Shown: positions 27,744-36,973 of the stretch, one piece after another
How the letters are laid out: each line of letters opens with the position of its first letter
Numbering within the stretch: position 1 is the first letter of the stretch
NCBI RefSeq assembly: GCF_000154705.2
Contig: NZ_CM002917.1
Coordinates: 1,692,461 to 1,756,460, forward strand
DNA length: 64,000 nucleotides
Reading direction: 5' to 3'
Source: Hoeflea phototrophica DFL-43
Lineage (GTDB): Bacteria; Pseudomonadota; Alphaproteobacteria; Rhizobiales; Rhizobiaceae
The notes under the pieces: model-generated
The model's database searches: none
What the model saw: the letters and a program-made list of their open reading frames with translations, nothing else
What the model was told of the DNA's origin: nothing
Position numbers and translations under genes: made by a program

Positions 27744-30041
27744 ATGAACATCGCGACCCCCAAGTTCGGCGTTGGCGCCTCTGCGCTGCGCAAGGAAGAT
27801 CCCAGGCTGCTGCGCGGCGAGGGGGCCTTTACCGATGACATCAAGGCCGAAGGCGAGTTGCGTGGCTTTGTGCTGCGCTCGCCCCATGCCGCTGCGCACT
27901 TTGCCATTGGTGATCTTGACGCAGCGCGCTCGGCTCCCGGTGTCCACCTTGTGCTTACCGCCGCCGATCTTGCACATCTGGGGCCGGTGATCTGTCAGAC
28001 GCCGCTCAAGCAGCCCGACGGCAGTGCTCACGCGCTCAAGCATGTGCCGCTGTTGTGCGACGGCGAGGTCCGCTATGTCGGCGATGCCGTTGCCTTCATC
28101 GTGGCCGATACGCTGAGCCAGGCGCAGGATGCATCCGAGCTGATTGAGATTGACTGGGATTTCAGCGAAGCCCAGGTCGATCTAGCCGGTGCACTTGAGC
28201 CCGGCAGTCCTCTGGTTTGGCCGGATCTGGGAACCAACCAGGCGTTCCTGTACCGCATGGGTGACCGGGCCGTGACCGAGGCGGCCTTCGCCGAAGCCGA
28301 TCATGTGACGACGATCAAGTTCATCAACAACCGGCTGATCTGCAATTACATGGAGCCCCGCGCCTGCCTTGCCGAATGGGATGCCGAGAGTGAAAAATTC
28401 ACGCTCACGCTTGGTTCCCAGGGCGTTCATGGCATCCGCAAGACGCTGGCCCGTGACGTGTTCAAGACGGATCTCGAGAACTTCCGGGTCATCACCCGTG
28501 ATGTGGGGGGCGGGTTTGGCACCAAGTCGTTCAACTACCGCGAATATCCGCTGTCGCTGGAAAGTGCGCGCCGCCTCGGCCGCCCGGTCAAATGGGTCAG
28601 CGACCGCACCGAGCATTTCCTCGCCGACGCCCATGGCCGCGACAATGATGTCACCGCCTCGCTGGCAATGGACAAGGATGGCCGCATTCTTGGTCTGAAG
28701 ATCGATCTTCTGGCCAATATGGGTGGCTATCTGCATCAGTTCGGTCCCTATATCCCGGCGCTGGGCGCGACCATGTCGACGGGCGTCTATGACATCCAGA
28801 ATCTCGATTTCGAGATGCGAGGGGTCTACACCCACACCACGCCGCTCGATGCCTACCGCGGGGCAGGGCGCCCGGAAGCCGCATTCCTGATCGAACGGCT
28901 GGTGGACGCCGCGGCCCGCGAGATCGGCATGCCGGTGGAAGAGTTGAGGCGGAAGAACTTCATCAAGCCTGAACAGATGCCCTATCTCACCCCCGGCGGC
29001 CGCAGATATGATGTTGGTGAGTTTGACGGTCACATGACCCGGGCCCTTGAAAAGGCTGGCAAGGCCAGCTTCCCGGAACGGGTCAAAGAGGCGGAGGCGC
29101 GTGGCAAGCTGCGTGGTTTCGGCACCGCCGTATACATTGAGGCCTGCGCGTTCGCGGGCTCCGAGCCGGCGAAGCTGACGCTCGATGCGGATGGCGGCAT
29201 CACGCTCTATATCGGCACCCAGACCAACGGCCAGGGCCATGCCACTGCCTACAGCCAGTTTGTGGCGGACAAGATCGGCCTTGATTTCGAGAAGATCACT
29301 GTGCGCCAGGGTGATACCGCAGAGCTTGCCAAGGGCGGCGGCACCGGCGGCTCCCGCTCGATTCCGCTGGGTGGTGTTTCGGTGGCCCGCGCCTCCGAGG
29401 TTCTCGCCGAGAAAATGAAGAAGCTCGCCGCCGATGAGCTCGAAGCTTCTCCGGCCGACATCGAGCTTGTCGATGGGGACGCGCGCATTGTCGGCACCGA
29501 CCGCGTCATCAGTTACGCCGACATCGCCCGCGCGGCCAAGACCGAGGAGGATCGCACCGGAGATGCGGATGTGGTGCAGGATGAGGCGACCTATCCCAAT
29601 GGCACGCATATCTGCGAGGTCGAGATCGACCCGGAGACCGGCGATGTAGAAATCATTCGCTACACCATTGTCGATGACTTCGGTGTGACGGTGAACCCGG
29701 TGCTGTTGCTGGGCCAGGTCCATGGCGGCGTCATGCAGGGCATCGGTCAGTGCCTGACCGAGGGTGTGGTCTATTCCGAAGATGGCCAGTTGCTGACCGC
29801 GAGTTTCATGGATTACGCCATGCCGCGTGCCGATGATGCTCCGTTCTTCGATTTCGAGACACGCAATGTGCCATCCATCACCAATGCACTTGGGATCAAG
29901 GGTGCCGGCGAGGCGGGCACCATCGGGGCTTGCCCTGCGGTGGTCAACGCGCTCATCGACGCGCTTTACCGCGCCTGTGGTGTTGGCGAGATCGAAATGC
30001 CGGCCACGCCGCTGCGTGTCTGGGAAGCCCTCAATGGCTGA
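27744..30041 (+). CDS. Molybdenum hydroxylase large subunit, form II CoxL-like (orphan)
   Basis: 765 residues, the size of CoxL/CutL-type large subunits of the xanthine oxidase family. The N-terminal domain starts FGVGASALRKEDPRLLRGEG. The molybdopterin-binding motif GGGFGTKSF is near residue 254, and AYRGAGRPEA is near residue 369, which is the form II active-site signature rather than the AYXCSFR of true CO dehydrogenase. GEAGTIGACPAVVNAL with the active-site glutamate is near the C-terminus. Such enzymes oxidise aldehydes, N-heterocycles or similar compounds with help from FAD and 2Fe-2S subunits. No gene for either partner subunit lies next to it, so partners must be encoded elsewhere. 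Substrate unknown. Confidence 0.88.
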   Translation: MNIATPKFGVGASALRKEDPRLLRGEGAFTDDIKAEGELRGFVLRSPHAAAHFAIGDLDAARSAPGVHLVLTAADLAHLGPVICQTPLKQPDGSAHALKHVPLLCDGEVRYVGDAVAFIVADTLSQAQDASELIEIDWDFSEAQVDLAGALEPGSPLVWPDLGTNQAFLYRMGDRAVTEAAFAEADHVTTIKFINNRLICNYMEPRACLAEWDAESEKFTLTLGSQGVHGIRKTLARDVFKTDLENFRVITRDVGGGFGTKSFNYREYPLSLESARRLGRPVKWVSDRTEHFLADAHGRDNDVTASLAMDKDGRILGLKIDLLANMGGYLHQFGPYIPALGATMSTGVYDIQNLDFEMRGVYTHTTPLDAYRGAGRPEAAFLIERLVDAAAREIGMPVEELRRKNFIKPEQMPYLTPGGRRYDVGEFDGHMTRALEKAGKASFPERVKEAEARGKLRGFGTAVYIEACAFAGSEPAKLTLDADGGITLYIGTQTNGQGHATAYSQFVADKIGLDFEKITVRQGDTAELAKGGGTGGSRSIPLGGVSVARASEVLAEKMKKLAADELEASPADIELVDGDARIVGTDRVISYADIARAAKTEEDRTGDADVVQDEATYPNGTHICEVEIDPETGDVEIIRYTIVDDFGVTVNPVLLLGQVHGGVMQGIGQCLTEGVVYSEDGQLLTASFMDYAMPRADDAPFFDFETRNVPSITNALGIKGAGEAGTIGACPAVVNALIDALYRACGVGEIEMPATPLRVWEALNG

Positions 30042-30263
30042 CCTGGCTTAGGGGGAAAATGATCGTTTGGGATTCGGTCACGCATTCCCATTGATCCGCC
30101 GCAGTTCTCTCGCATCAACGTGGAACAACTCTCCATCAGCGTTTTTGACCGGACGGCTGCGACGGCTCCGGCTATGTTGCTGGAGTGGGAATCGCATCAG
30201 TTTGCGGTTCCATGCACATCATGACGACCTGCCTGTTCCCTTTCAGGCCACAAGAGAAGCCCT

Positions 30264-31280
30264 TTGACACAATCCACCCCAGAGACACCCGCCAAAACCG
30301 CGCCAACCGAACCGGGACGGGCAGGCTCCGGCACGCAAGCCACGTTGCCAACCCAAGCTGGTTCACCCATGACCGGCATTTTGCTCAAGGTCGCTTCAGT
30401 CAGCGTGTTCGTCACCATGTCGACGCTGATCAAATCTGGCGGCGAGGCCTTGCCGGCCGGCCAGATAGTGTTCTTCCGCTCGGCTTTTGCGATCCTGCCG
30501 ATCCTTGCCTATCTTGCACTGCGAGGCCAGCTTGATACCGCATGGCGAACCGCCAACCCGCTGTCGCATTTTCGCCGTGGCCTTGTCGGTGTGCTTGCCA
30601 TGGGATGCGGGTTTTATGGCATCATGCATTTGCCCCTGCCTGATGCCATTGCCATAGGCTATGCGATGCCGTTGCTTGCGGTGGTCTTTGCAGCTTTGTT
30701 CCTCGGCGAAAAGGTCCGGATTTTCCGATGGAGTGCGGTTGTCGTCGGGCTTGGCGGGGTGCTGATCATCAGCTGGCCCCGGCTCAACCTGTTTGGAGAT
30801 GGTTTCGGCTCGACAGAGGCGTTCGGGGCCTTGGCCGTGCTGACATCGGCCACCCTCGGCGCCACCGCGATGATCCTCGTGCGCAAGCTTGTGCTGACCG
30901 AAAAGACGCCGACCATCGTGCTGTATTTCTCACTCACGGCGACGGTGCTGTCGCTTGTCACGGTACCATTTGGCTGGGTCGTGCCGGATTGGCCGACGCT
31001 GTTGATGATGGCACTGGCGGGTTTTTGCGGCGGTCTGGGCCAGATCCTGCTTACCCAGAGCTACCGCCACGCCGATGTCTCCACCGTCGCCCCGTTCGAG
31101 TACACATCGATCATTCTTGGCATCCTGATCGGCTATTTTCTGTTCGGCGATGTGCCAACCTGGACCATGCTCACCGGCACCACGATCGTTGTGGGGGCAG
31201 GGCTGTTCGTGATCATGCGCGAGCACCGGCTGGGGCTTGAGCGCCGTGACCAGCGCAAGCTGGTCACGCCTCAGGGCTGA
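30264..31280 (+). CDS. DMT-family transporter (two EamA domains)
   Basis: 338 residues with ten predicted membrane segments in two EamA repeats (about 38-170 and 185-315). The proposed start is TTG at 30264, supported by AAGAGAAG just upstream. An ATG at 30369 would remove a polar 35-residue Thr/Pro/Ala-rich N-terminal tail but has no ribosome-binding site. The S-adenosylmethionine/riboflavin-like branch of the family is one possibility, but the substrate cannot be read from the sequence. It converges with the MFS gene, with only 14 bp between the two ends. Confidence 0.85.
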   Translation: MTQSTPETPAKTAPTEPGRAGSGTQATLPTQAGSPMTGILLKVASVSVFVTMSTLIKSGGEALPAGQIVFFRSAFAILPILAYLALRGQLDTAWRTANPLSHFRRGLVGVLAMGCGFYGIMHLPLPDAIAIGYAMPLLAVVFAALFLGEKVRIFRWSAVVVGLGGVLIISWPRLNLFGDGFGSTEAFGALAVLTSATLGATAMILVRKLVLTEKTPTIVLYFSLTATVLSLVTVPFGWVVPDWPTLLMMALAGFCGGLGQILLTQSYRHADVSTVAPFEYTSIILGILIGYFLFGDVPTWTMLTGTTIVVGAGLFVIMREHRLGLERRDQRKLVTPQG

Positions 31281-31294
31281 TCAAGGATCCAATA

Positions 31295-32584
31295 TCAAAC
31301 CACGCCTGCCGATGTGCCCGCGGTGTCTTCCTCAGAGTCCACGCCATATTCAGGGTCTGAACGCGGGTCGAGCTCTGCGGTCTGTGGGGTAACGTCGGGC
31401 ATGGCTGCCATCGCCAGGAAGTCCGAGCGCATCTCTTCCGGCGGCTGCTCGCGGCGGCTGATGCGCCATGCTGCATGGGCCGAGTAGGCAGCAAAACAGA
31501 TAGCAATCACGGCAAAAAGCGCCTGCGGACCGAACCAGTCCATCGCCGCACCAGTAACCACCGGGCCGATCATCGTCGCCACACCATAGGTGATCATCAG
31601 CCCGCTCGAGACTTCAACAAATTCGTCGGGTTGTGCGTGGTCATTGGCATGCGCCACATTGAGCGAATAGATCGGAAACAGCACCGTTCCCAAAAACAGC
31701 ATTCCGGCGAAGAAAATGATTCTGTTTTCTACTCCGAAGCTGATGGTGATCGCACATGCGGCGATCCCGATGAACCCGGCAACAATCATGACCCTGCGGC
31801 GATCCATCCGGTCCGACGCCCGTCCCAGCGGATATTGGAAGATGGCTCCACCGACCATCGCTATGGCGAGCATGGTCGCGCCTTCCGTCGTCGTGAGGCC
31901 GAGCTGGGTCGCATAGACAGGTCCCAGCCCGCCCCATGCACTGGCAATCAGTCCTGCCAGCAACGTCCCGATCACCGCCGCCGGAGAGCGGCGGTAAAGC
32001 GCTGGCACGTCGAATTTGACCTGGGTGAGGGGCTGTGGCGTCTGCGCGCTCGACAAGGCGGTCGGCATCACTGCCATCGAACAGATCAGTGTGCAGACCA
32101 TGAAAAGGCTCGCGCCCAGTGGATCACCGAAAGGTACGATGTATTGGCCGATCATCACCGCCGACATGCTGACAACCATATAGACTGAAAACAGGGCACC
32201 GCGATTCTCATTGCTGACCCTTTCATTGAGCCAGCTTTCGATGATCATGTAGGCACCTGCGATTGAGAAGCCAGCCATCGCCCGGGTCAGGACCCATACA
32301 ACGGGATGAACCATCAGCGAATGCAGAAGAAATGACATTGCCATCAGCGTAGTCAGTGCGCCGAATACCCGCACATGGCCGACCCGCAGCACAAGTCTGG
32401 GTGTTACGACGCAGCTGACCGTAAACGCGATGGCATAGCCCGTGGCAATCAGCGAAATTGTAAAGGTAGACCAGCCTTCGGCCACCGCCCTGACAGGAAT
32501 GAGATAGCCCGACAGCCCCATGGCAGTCAGCAGGAAGAAGGTTGAAAGCAGCAGTGACGCCACCGATCGAACGGACTGGAACAT
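31295..32584 (-). CDS. MFS transporter, YcaD-like
   Basis: 429 residues with twelve predicted membrane segments. It has the N-terminal pattern of the YcaD-type major facilitator branch (LSGYLIPVRAVAEGW, then YMIIESWLNERVSNENRG) and a loop motif GRASDRMDRRRVM between segments 8 and 9. The C-terminal tail of about 50 residues is acidic and probably cytoplasmic. The ATG at 32584 has GGGAGAG at good spacing; the frame is open a few codons further to a TTG without support. The transported substrate is unknown. Confidence 0.85.
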   Translation of the reverse strand: MFQSVRSVASLLLSTFFLLTAMGLSGYLIPVRAVAEGWSTFTISLIATGYAIAFTVSCVVTPRLVLRVGHVRVFGALTTLMAMSFLLHSLMVHPVVWVLTRAMAGFSIAGAYMIIESWLNERVSNENRGALFSVYMVVSMSAVMIGQYIVPFGDPLGASLFMVCTLICSMAVMPTALSSAQTPQPLTQVKFDVPALYRRSPAAVIGTLLAGLIASAWGGLGPVYATQLGLTTTEGATMLAIAMVGGAIFQYPLGRASDRMDRRRVMIVAGFIGIAACAITISFGVENRIIFFAGMLFLGTVLFPIYSLNVAHANDHAQPDEFVEVSSGLMITYGVATMIGPVVTGAAMDWFGPQALFAVIAICFAAYSAHAAWRISRREQPPEEMRSDFLAMAAMPDVTPQTAELDPRSDPEYGVDSEEDTAGTSAGVV

Positions 32585-32934
32585 GGCGGCTCTCCCTGCC
32601 AACGGAGCGCGGCCTGCCCAAAGCCCGGGTCCCCCGGATTATGCAGACCTGATTGTGATCGTGATTCTGTCAGACACGATGCCATTGCGACCTGACAGGG
32701 GAAGGCTCGATTGCGACCTCGGAGAGATTTGTTTGCGCAGCCGCCGATTGTCCGGATCTGTCACCGGCCTTTGGATCCCCCGCGGCCCAACCGTTTCTGT
32801 CAAAAATCGGATTGACCGTTTCTGGGAAAGTAACAGGTGAAAAATGACGTCTCTCATACAGGAATTTACCCGTTATTTACGCAGCATATATTATACTTTA
32901 GCCAAATTTAATTCGAATTTGTTGGTGGGTACCA
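32585..32934. other. Divergent promoter region, MFS transporter / PilZ gene
   Basis: A 350-bp gap with a sharp change in composition. The part next to the MFS gene is GC-rich. The last 80 bp before the PilZ gene are AT-rich and contain a good -10 hexamer TATACT at 32892-32897; the nearest -35-like hexamer TTTACC (32865-32870) is spaced too widely to be convincing. No coding frame was recognised. Confidence 0.4.
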
Positions 32935-33375
32935 ATGTCGGAACGCAGATCAGAGATCAGATATGACGCAAATTGCGCCGCCATTGTTGAGTTCACATTT
33001 CTCAACAAACCGTCCTACGTGGCTGCTACCGGGAAGCTTGTAAATATCTCCTCATCTGGATGTCTTTTTCTGAGTGAGAATATGCCTTGGAAAAACAATG
33101 ATATAGTGAAAATAGAAACGAAGATTTTCGATCTTCTGTCAAAAAGATGCATGATCTATTTGCCGTGGATTAACGAGTGTTTTGGTGGCAGGGTCATGCG
33201 TGTAGGCACTGTTACAGCCGGTGTCGAGTTTGATGAAATCTTGCCTGGCAGTCTCGTAGCTTCAATCGCAGATCTGGAACCGAACCAGGTTCGCAGCTTC
33301 GTTCCGAAGTGTCCATGGAAGTACAACAGGGTCCTGCCTCTCGCTCAACGCGCCATTATCAATCAGAGAACCTGA
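32935..33375 (+). CDS. PilZ-domain protein (likely c-di-GMP binding)
   Basis: 146 residues forming a single PilZ domain. The N-terminal arginine motif (SERRSEIRY) and the second motif in the form NISSSGCLF (consensus D/NxSxxG) are both present, so cyclic di-GMP binding is expected. Codon use and base composition are clearly more AT-rich than in the neighbours, which suggests relatively recent acquisition or low expression. The start at 32935 follows GGTGGG. It is a stand-alone gene converging on the uracil-DNA glycosylase gene. Its effector target is unknown. Confidence 0.8.
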   Translation: MSERRSEIRYDANCAAIVEFTFLNKPSYVAATGKLVNISSSGCLFLSENMPWKNNDIVKIETKIFDLLSKRCMIYLPWINECFGGRVMRVGTVTAGVEFDEILPGSLVASIADLEPNQVRSFVPKCPWKYNRVLPLAQRAIINQRT

Positions 33376-33401
33376 CGCCGTCCCAAGCGGATTTGAATTC
33401 A

Positions 33402-34343
33402 TCAGGTTCCGTTCATGTCCTCGAGCCGTTGTTGCAGCGAAAGCAGATCGGCCCAGACCAGGCGTTTCTGAGCCGGATTGCGCAGCAGATAGGCCGGGTG
33501 CAGTGTGGGCATTGCCGGGATAGATGTCGTTCCTGACGTATACTCCATCCAGTCGCCGCGCAGCGACAGAATGCCCTTGTCGGTATTGAGCAGGGACTTG
33601 GTGGCAACATTGCCGAGCATCACGACGATCTTTGGCGCGGCCAGTGTCACATGGCGCTCGATGAAGGGCCGGCACAACTCGATTTCGTGGGGCGCGGGAG
33701 TCCGGTTGCCCGGTGGTCGCCAGGGGATCATGTTGGTGATGTAGGCCGTTTGGCGATTGAGCCCGATGGCCGCCAGCATCCGGTCGAGCAATTGCCCGGC
33801 GCGGCCGACGAATGGAGTGCCCTGAAGATCCTCCTCGCGGCCCGGCGCCTCGCCGATGAACATCACTTCGGCCTCCGGGTTTCCATCGGCAAACACCAGC
33901 GATTTGGCGCTGTGGCGCAGATTGCAGCCGCCAAAGCCTTCAAGAGCGGCGCGCAATTCGTCAATCGTGCTGGCGCTCTCGGCCAGCGCGCGGGCGTCTT
34001 TGAAGACAGCTTCGCCGGGCACGGTGAGTTGCGATGCTTGCGCTGGAGTTGTGCCTGCCGACGCCCCGCTGGCAGCAGGCGCCCGTTGCGCAGCCATTGC
34101 GGGCGAGGGGCGTGAACCAGGTCCGTCTGATGCGCTTCGGCTCTGCTCCCCAAAGGCCCCCGCCGTCACCGGCGCCTGGGTGTTGCGGGAAGCGTTTTGC
34201 TTGCGCGATTGCGCCATCTCCGCGCTTTGCGCAAACCGGTCGATGGCAACCTCTTCACACACCCCATCCACGCCGCTTTCGGCGTAAAAGCCAAGCAGCG
34301 CCGCGAGCGCTTGCGGCGGGATGTCGGAGGCGGTGTCAGCCAT
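33402..34343 (-). CDS. Uracil-DNA glycosylase, family 4/5-like
   Basis: 313 residues. The C-terminal 190 residues are the glycosylase domain with motif GEAPGREEDLQGTPFVGRAG and the closing motif LHPAYLLRNP. The first 130 residues are a variable Ala/Gln/Ser-rich region typical of the alphaproteobacterial branch. It removes uracil from DNA as the first step of base excision repair. Family 4 enzymes normally bind a 4Fe-4S cluster through four cysteines. Here only three cysteines are present in the whole protein (about 29, 140 and 224), so cluster binding is uncertain. Confidence 0.85.
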   Translation of the reverse strand: MADTASDIPPQALAALLGFYAESGVDGVCEEVAIDRFAQSAEMAQSRKQNASRNTQAPVTAGAFGEQSRSASDGPGSRPSPAMAAQRAPAASGASAGTTPAQASQLTVPGEAVFKDARALAESASTIDELRAALEGFGGCNLRHSAKSLVFADGNPEAEVMFIGEAPGREEDLQGTPFVGRAGQLLDRMLAAIGLNRQTAYITNMIPWRPPGNRTPAPHEIELCRPFIERHVTLAAPKIVVMLGNVATKSLLNTDKGILSLRGDWMEYTSGTTSIPAMPTLHPAYLLRNPAQKRLVWADLLSLQQRLEDMNGT

Positions 34344-34455
34344 GTCCCAGCTCTAGCTCAAAGCGCAGGCTGAGGGAAGCTGTATGCGCAAAGCTGCTCT
34401 GGCCCTGAAGGACAGAAATCCGCCCTTTGCCGGAACGGCGAGCCAGGCAGAGAAC

Positions 34456-34486
34456 AAAAAACGCCCGGGAGACGTTCCCGGGCGTT
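34456..34486 (-). terminator. Rho-independent terminator of the rpsF-rplI operon
   Basis: On the minus strand an 11-bp perfect stem (AACGCCCGGGA paired with TCCCGGGCGTT) with a 5-nt loop is followed by a T run, seen as AAAAA on the plus strand at 34456-34460. It lies 31 bp after the rplI stop codon. Confidence 0.92.
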
Positions 34487-34517
34487 GGCATGATACACGA
34501 TCAGCAGATCGGGATGA

Positions 34518-35141
34518 TCAGGCAGTCTCGTCGCTTTCGCCTTCGATGGCGCGGGCTTCTGCCGCTTCTTCATCGTCGAGGAAATCCGGATCATTGGCTG
34601 CGGCTTCTGCCGCTGCCTCCGCTTCGTCTTCATCAACGCCGTAGATCGCGTCGGCAGAGGACAGGTCTTCACCCTTGGCCTGGCGTTCGGCTTCATCGGC
34701 GGAGCGGGCAACGTTGAAGGTCACGGTGACATTGACGTCGGCATGCAGCGCCAGCGGCACGGTGTGCAGGCCAATGGTCTTGACCGGGTTGTTCATGTCA
34801 ACCTGGCTGCGGCCGATTGTGAAGCCGTTGTCGGCCAGCACCTGGATCACGTCGCGGGCTGCAACCGAACCGTAGAGCTGACCGGTTTCGCCAGCCGAGC
34901 GAACCACCACGAAGCTCTGGCCGTCGAGCTTTTCAGCGATCTTTTCGGCTTCAGACTTGCGTTCGTTGTTGCGGGCTTCGAGCACCGAGCGCTCGGCTTC
35001 GAAGCGGGCCTTGTTGGCGGCATTGGCGCGCAGTGCCTTGCCCTGAGGCAGCAGGAAGTTACGGGCGTAGCCGTCGCGAACCTTAACGGTTTCGCCCATC
35101 TGGCCGAGCTTGGCGATGCGTTCAAGAAGAATGACGTCCAT
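34518..35141 (-). CDS. rplI: 50S ribosomal protein L9
   Basis: 207 residues. The N-terminal domain ([20 protein letters not shown], then [13 protein letters not shown]) is highly conserved, followed by the long helix and the C-terminal rRNA-binding domain. L9 binds 23S rRNA at the base of the L1 stalk. Beyond the usual 150 residues is an acidic, alanine-rich tail (about residues 165-207), common in rhizobial L9 though of varying length. It is the last gene of the S6 operon and is followed by a strong terminator. Confidence 0.97.
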   Translation of the reverse strand: MDVILLERIAKLGQMGETVKVRDGYARNFLLPQGKALRANAANKARFEAERSVLEARNNERKSEAEKIAEKLDGQSFVVVRSAGETGQLYGSVAARDVIQVLADNGFTIGRSQVDMNNPVKTIGLHTVPLALHADVNVTVTFNVARSADEAERQAKGEDLSSADAIYGVDEDEAEAAAEAAANDPDFLDDEEAAEARAIEGESDETA

Positions 35142-35171
35142 TGTAGTGTCCTTTCGGGTGTGTCGTTGAAA

Positions 35172-36167
35172 TCATGTGTTGGAGTTTGGACCGGCGCCTG
35201 GGCCTGACCCCGTTCCAGGGCCTGAACCAGGACCGGTCGCGGTCGTGGAACGGGCGGTTTCAAACAGCCCGAGAAAGAAGAAGAAGCCCAAGGGCAGGGT
35301 AAACAGGATCGTGGTCGTGTAAGCCGCCCACAGGATCAGTCCGCGCGCCGGTTTTCCGCGGGTGCGGTCATGGACGATTGCAAATCCCGCAGTCACGAAG
35401 CCGACGCCGAATGCGCCGATAATGGTCCAGCCGACCAGCCCGATGGAACCCGGTGCAAAGCTCAGCGCCACGCCGGCAACAAAAGCCAGGGCGCCCGTCC
35501 GCGGCATGCGCAGCTGTGATGGCATATCATCCTTGGGACGCTTGGAACGCCCCGACGCCCGCACGATCGCCGAAGCCACATACCAGCCTGCGAGCAGGAT
35601 AAGCACCCAGATCGAGGCTTGAATGGCCGGCAGAGCGAACAGGAAGAACTGTTTCATTTCCTCGAGGTTTTCCGCCGACGGCTGGTAGGCGGGATTGTTC
35701 TGCTGGATGGCCGTGACGAACAGATTGACCAGATCATCGACGAAGTCCGGCCCGTAGCCCATGGCGAGACCGACGGCGAACAGGCCGATGCAGACGACAC
35801 CGCTGAGGCTCAGCACGATGTCGGACAGCGGATACCAGGCGACCGCGCCCTTGGGCCCGCCTATTTCCTCTGCCGGGCGCGCAAGGTTGGACAGATGTGC
35901 GATCCACGCTGCCGGCGCCAGGGTGGTGATCGATGACACCACGGCTGCCTGCAGGCTGGTTGTCAGCCCAAGCACGACCATGGCCACCAGTACTGCCACG
36001 CCTGAGGCGAGGTTCGACCAGCCAAGCCCGGCGATCAGAACAGGCAGCGCCGCAGCGGCAAACAGAAAGAAAGAAAGCCCGGAAGGTGAACCGGCGCTGA
36101 CAAGCAGGAACGCGGCTGAAATGCCGGCGAGCAGGCCCACAAGGAGCGATGTTCTTTGCTGTGTCAT
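35172..36167 (-). CDS. DUF2232 membrane protein
   Basis: 331 residues with about eight predicted membrane segments, a cytoplasmic loop (ASGRSKRPKDDMPSQ) and a C-terminal tail of Gly/Pro/Thr/Ser. DUF2232 proteins are commonly encoded between rpsR and rplI in alphaproteobacteria, as here, 30 bp upstream of rplI. The function is unknown; membrane topology and the ribosomal operon context are all the sequence shows. The Gly/Pro-rich tail overlaps no other gene. Confidence 0.85.
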   Translation of the reverse strand: MTQQRTSLLVGLLAGISAAFLLVSAGSPSGLSFFLFAAAALPVLIAGLGWSNLASGVAVLVAMVVLGLTTSLQAAVVSSITTLAPAAWIAHLSNLARPAEEIGGPKGAVAWYPLSDIVLSLSGVVCIGLFAVGLAMGYGPDFVDDLVNLFVTAIQQNNPAYQPSAENLEEMKQFFLFALPAIQASIWVLILLAGWYVASAIVRASGRSKRPKDDMPSQLRMPRTGALAFVAGVALSFAPGSIGLVGWTIIGAFGVGFVTAGFAIVHDRTRGKPARGLILWAAYTTTILFTLPLGFFFFLGLFETARSTTATGPGSGPGTGSGPGAGPNSNT

Positions 36168-36258
36168 CTTTCGCTGTCCTGCTTCAAGCAGTTAGAGGCA
36201 TCTGCCCCAACCCGGGATTTTGCGGCCCAGACCCCGCGCCCGTCGCGGGATGGGAAAT

Positions 36259-36284
36259 GGATCCGGCGCGGGAACGCCGGATCC
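36259..36284 (-). promoter_or_regulatory. Strong hairpin between rpsR and the DUF2232 gene
   Basis: A 10-bp perfect stem (GGATCCGGCG paired with CGCCGGATCC) with a 6-nt loop lies 9 bp after the rpsR stop codon inside the S6 operon. On the minus strand it is followed by ATTTCCC, so termination would be partial at best. It may reduce expression of the downstream genes relative to S6/S18, or protect the upstream mRNA end. Confidence 0.5.
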
Positions 36285-36293
36285 GGTTGTGTC

Positions 36294-36542
36294 TTACTTC
36301 AGCACGTAAGGCAGCAGGCCGAGGAAACGGGCACGCTTGATCGCCTTGGCGAGCTCGCGCTGCTTCTTCTGGCTCACGGCCGTGATGCGGGAAGGAACGA
36401 TCTTGCCGCGCTCGGAAATGTAGCGCTGCAGAAGACGAACGTCCTTGTAGTCGATCTTCGGCGCATTCGCACCCGAGAACGGGCAGGTCTTGCGGCGGCG
36501 ATGAAACGGACGGCGCGTCGGGATCTGATTGATATCAACCAT
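36294..36542 (-). CDS. rpsR: 30S ribosomal protein S18
   Basis: 82 residues with the conserved core ([20 protein letters not shown], followed by [20 protein letters not shown]) and the C-terminal [15 protein letters not shown]18 binds S6 and 16S rRNA in the platform of the small subunit. It lies 11 bp downstream of rpsF. Confidence 0.98.
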   Translation of the reverse strand: MVDINQIPTRRPFHRRRKTCPFSGANAPKIDYKDVRLLQRYISERGKIVPSRITAVSQKKQRELAKAIKRARFLGLLPYVLK

Positions 36543-36553
36543 GGTCTAAACTC

Positions 36554-36973
36554 CTATTCGCGGTCTTCGCGCGGACGGCGCGGGCCACGGTCGCCACGAT
36601 CACCGCGGTCGCCACGGTCACGATCGCCGCCACGCGGACGGTCATCACGATCACGCTTCTGAAGCATGGCCGACGGGCCTTCCTCATGGGCATCAACCGA
36701 AACGGTCATGAAGCGAAGAATGTCTTCGTTGAAGCGCATCTGGCGCTCCATTTCCTTCACGGCCGGAGCCGGGGCATCAATGTCCATCAGCGCGTAATGC
36801 GCCTTGCGGTTCTTGTTGATGCGGTAGGTGAGGGACTTCAGGCCCCAGTGTTCAATGCGCCCGACTTTGCCGCCCAGACCTTCGATCACACCCTTGTACT
36901 GTTCTACGAGGGCTTCGACCTGCTGGCTGGAAACATCCTGCCGGGCAAGGAATACATGTTCATAAAGAGCCAT
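36554..36973 (-). CDS. rpsF: 30S ribosomal protein S6
   Basis: 139 residues. The N-terminal 100 residues are the ferredoxin-like S6 fold ([34 protein letters not shown]). The C-terminal tail of about 30 residues is made of RDRGDRG-type repeats and is highly charged; similar tails occur in other alphaproteobacterial S6. It pairs with S18 in the ribosome. A weak AAAGG ribosome-binding site precedes the ATG. Known S6 operons are autoregulated by the S6:S18 complex through a leader RNA, but a leader structure was not established here. Confidence 0.97.
   Translation of the reverse strand: MALYEHVFLARQDVSSQQVEALVEQYKGVIEGLGGKVGRIEHWGLKSLTYRINKNRKAHYALMDIDAPAPAVKEMERQMRFNEDILRFMTVSVDAHEEGPSAMLQKRDRDDRPRGGDRDRGDRGDRGDRGPRRPREDRE

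Noticed and set aside
28182..29723. Long open frame (513 codons) on the minus strand opposite the CoxL-like gene
   Set aside because: A shadow frame with no domain and no promoter or ribosome-binding site.
33366..33410. Inverted repeat GAACCTGA / TCAGGTTC between the PilZ and glycosylase genes
   Set aside because: The loop is about 28 nt and there is no T run, so a terminator call is not supported.
36554..36640. Short repeated units resembling a small repeat array
   Set aside because: They are the RDRGDRG codons of the S6 tail, not a CRISPR array; there are no spacers.
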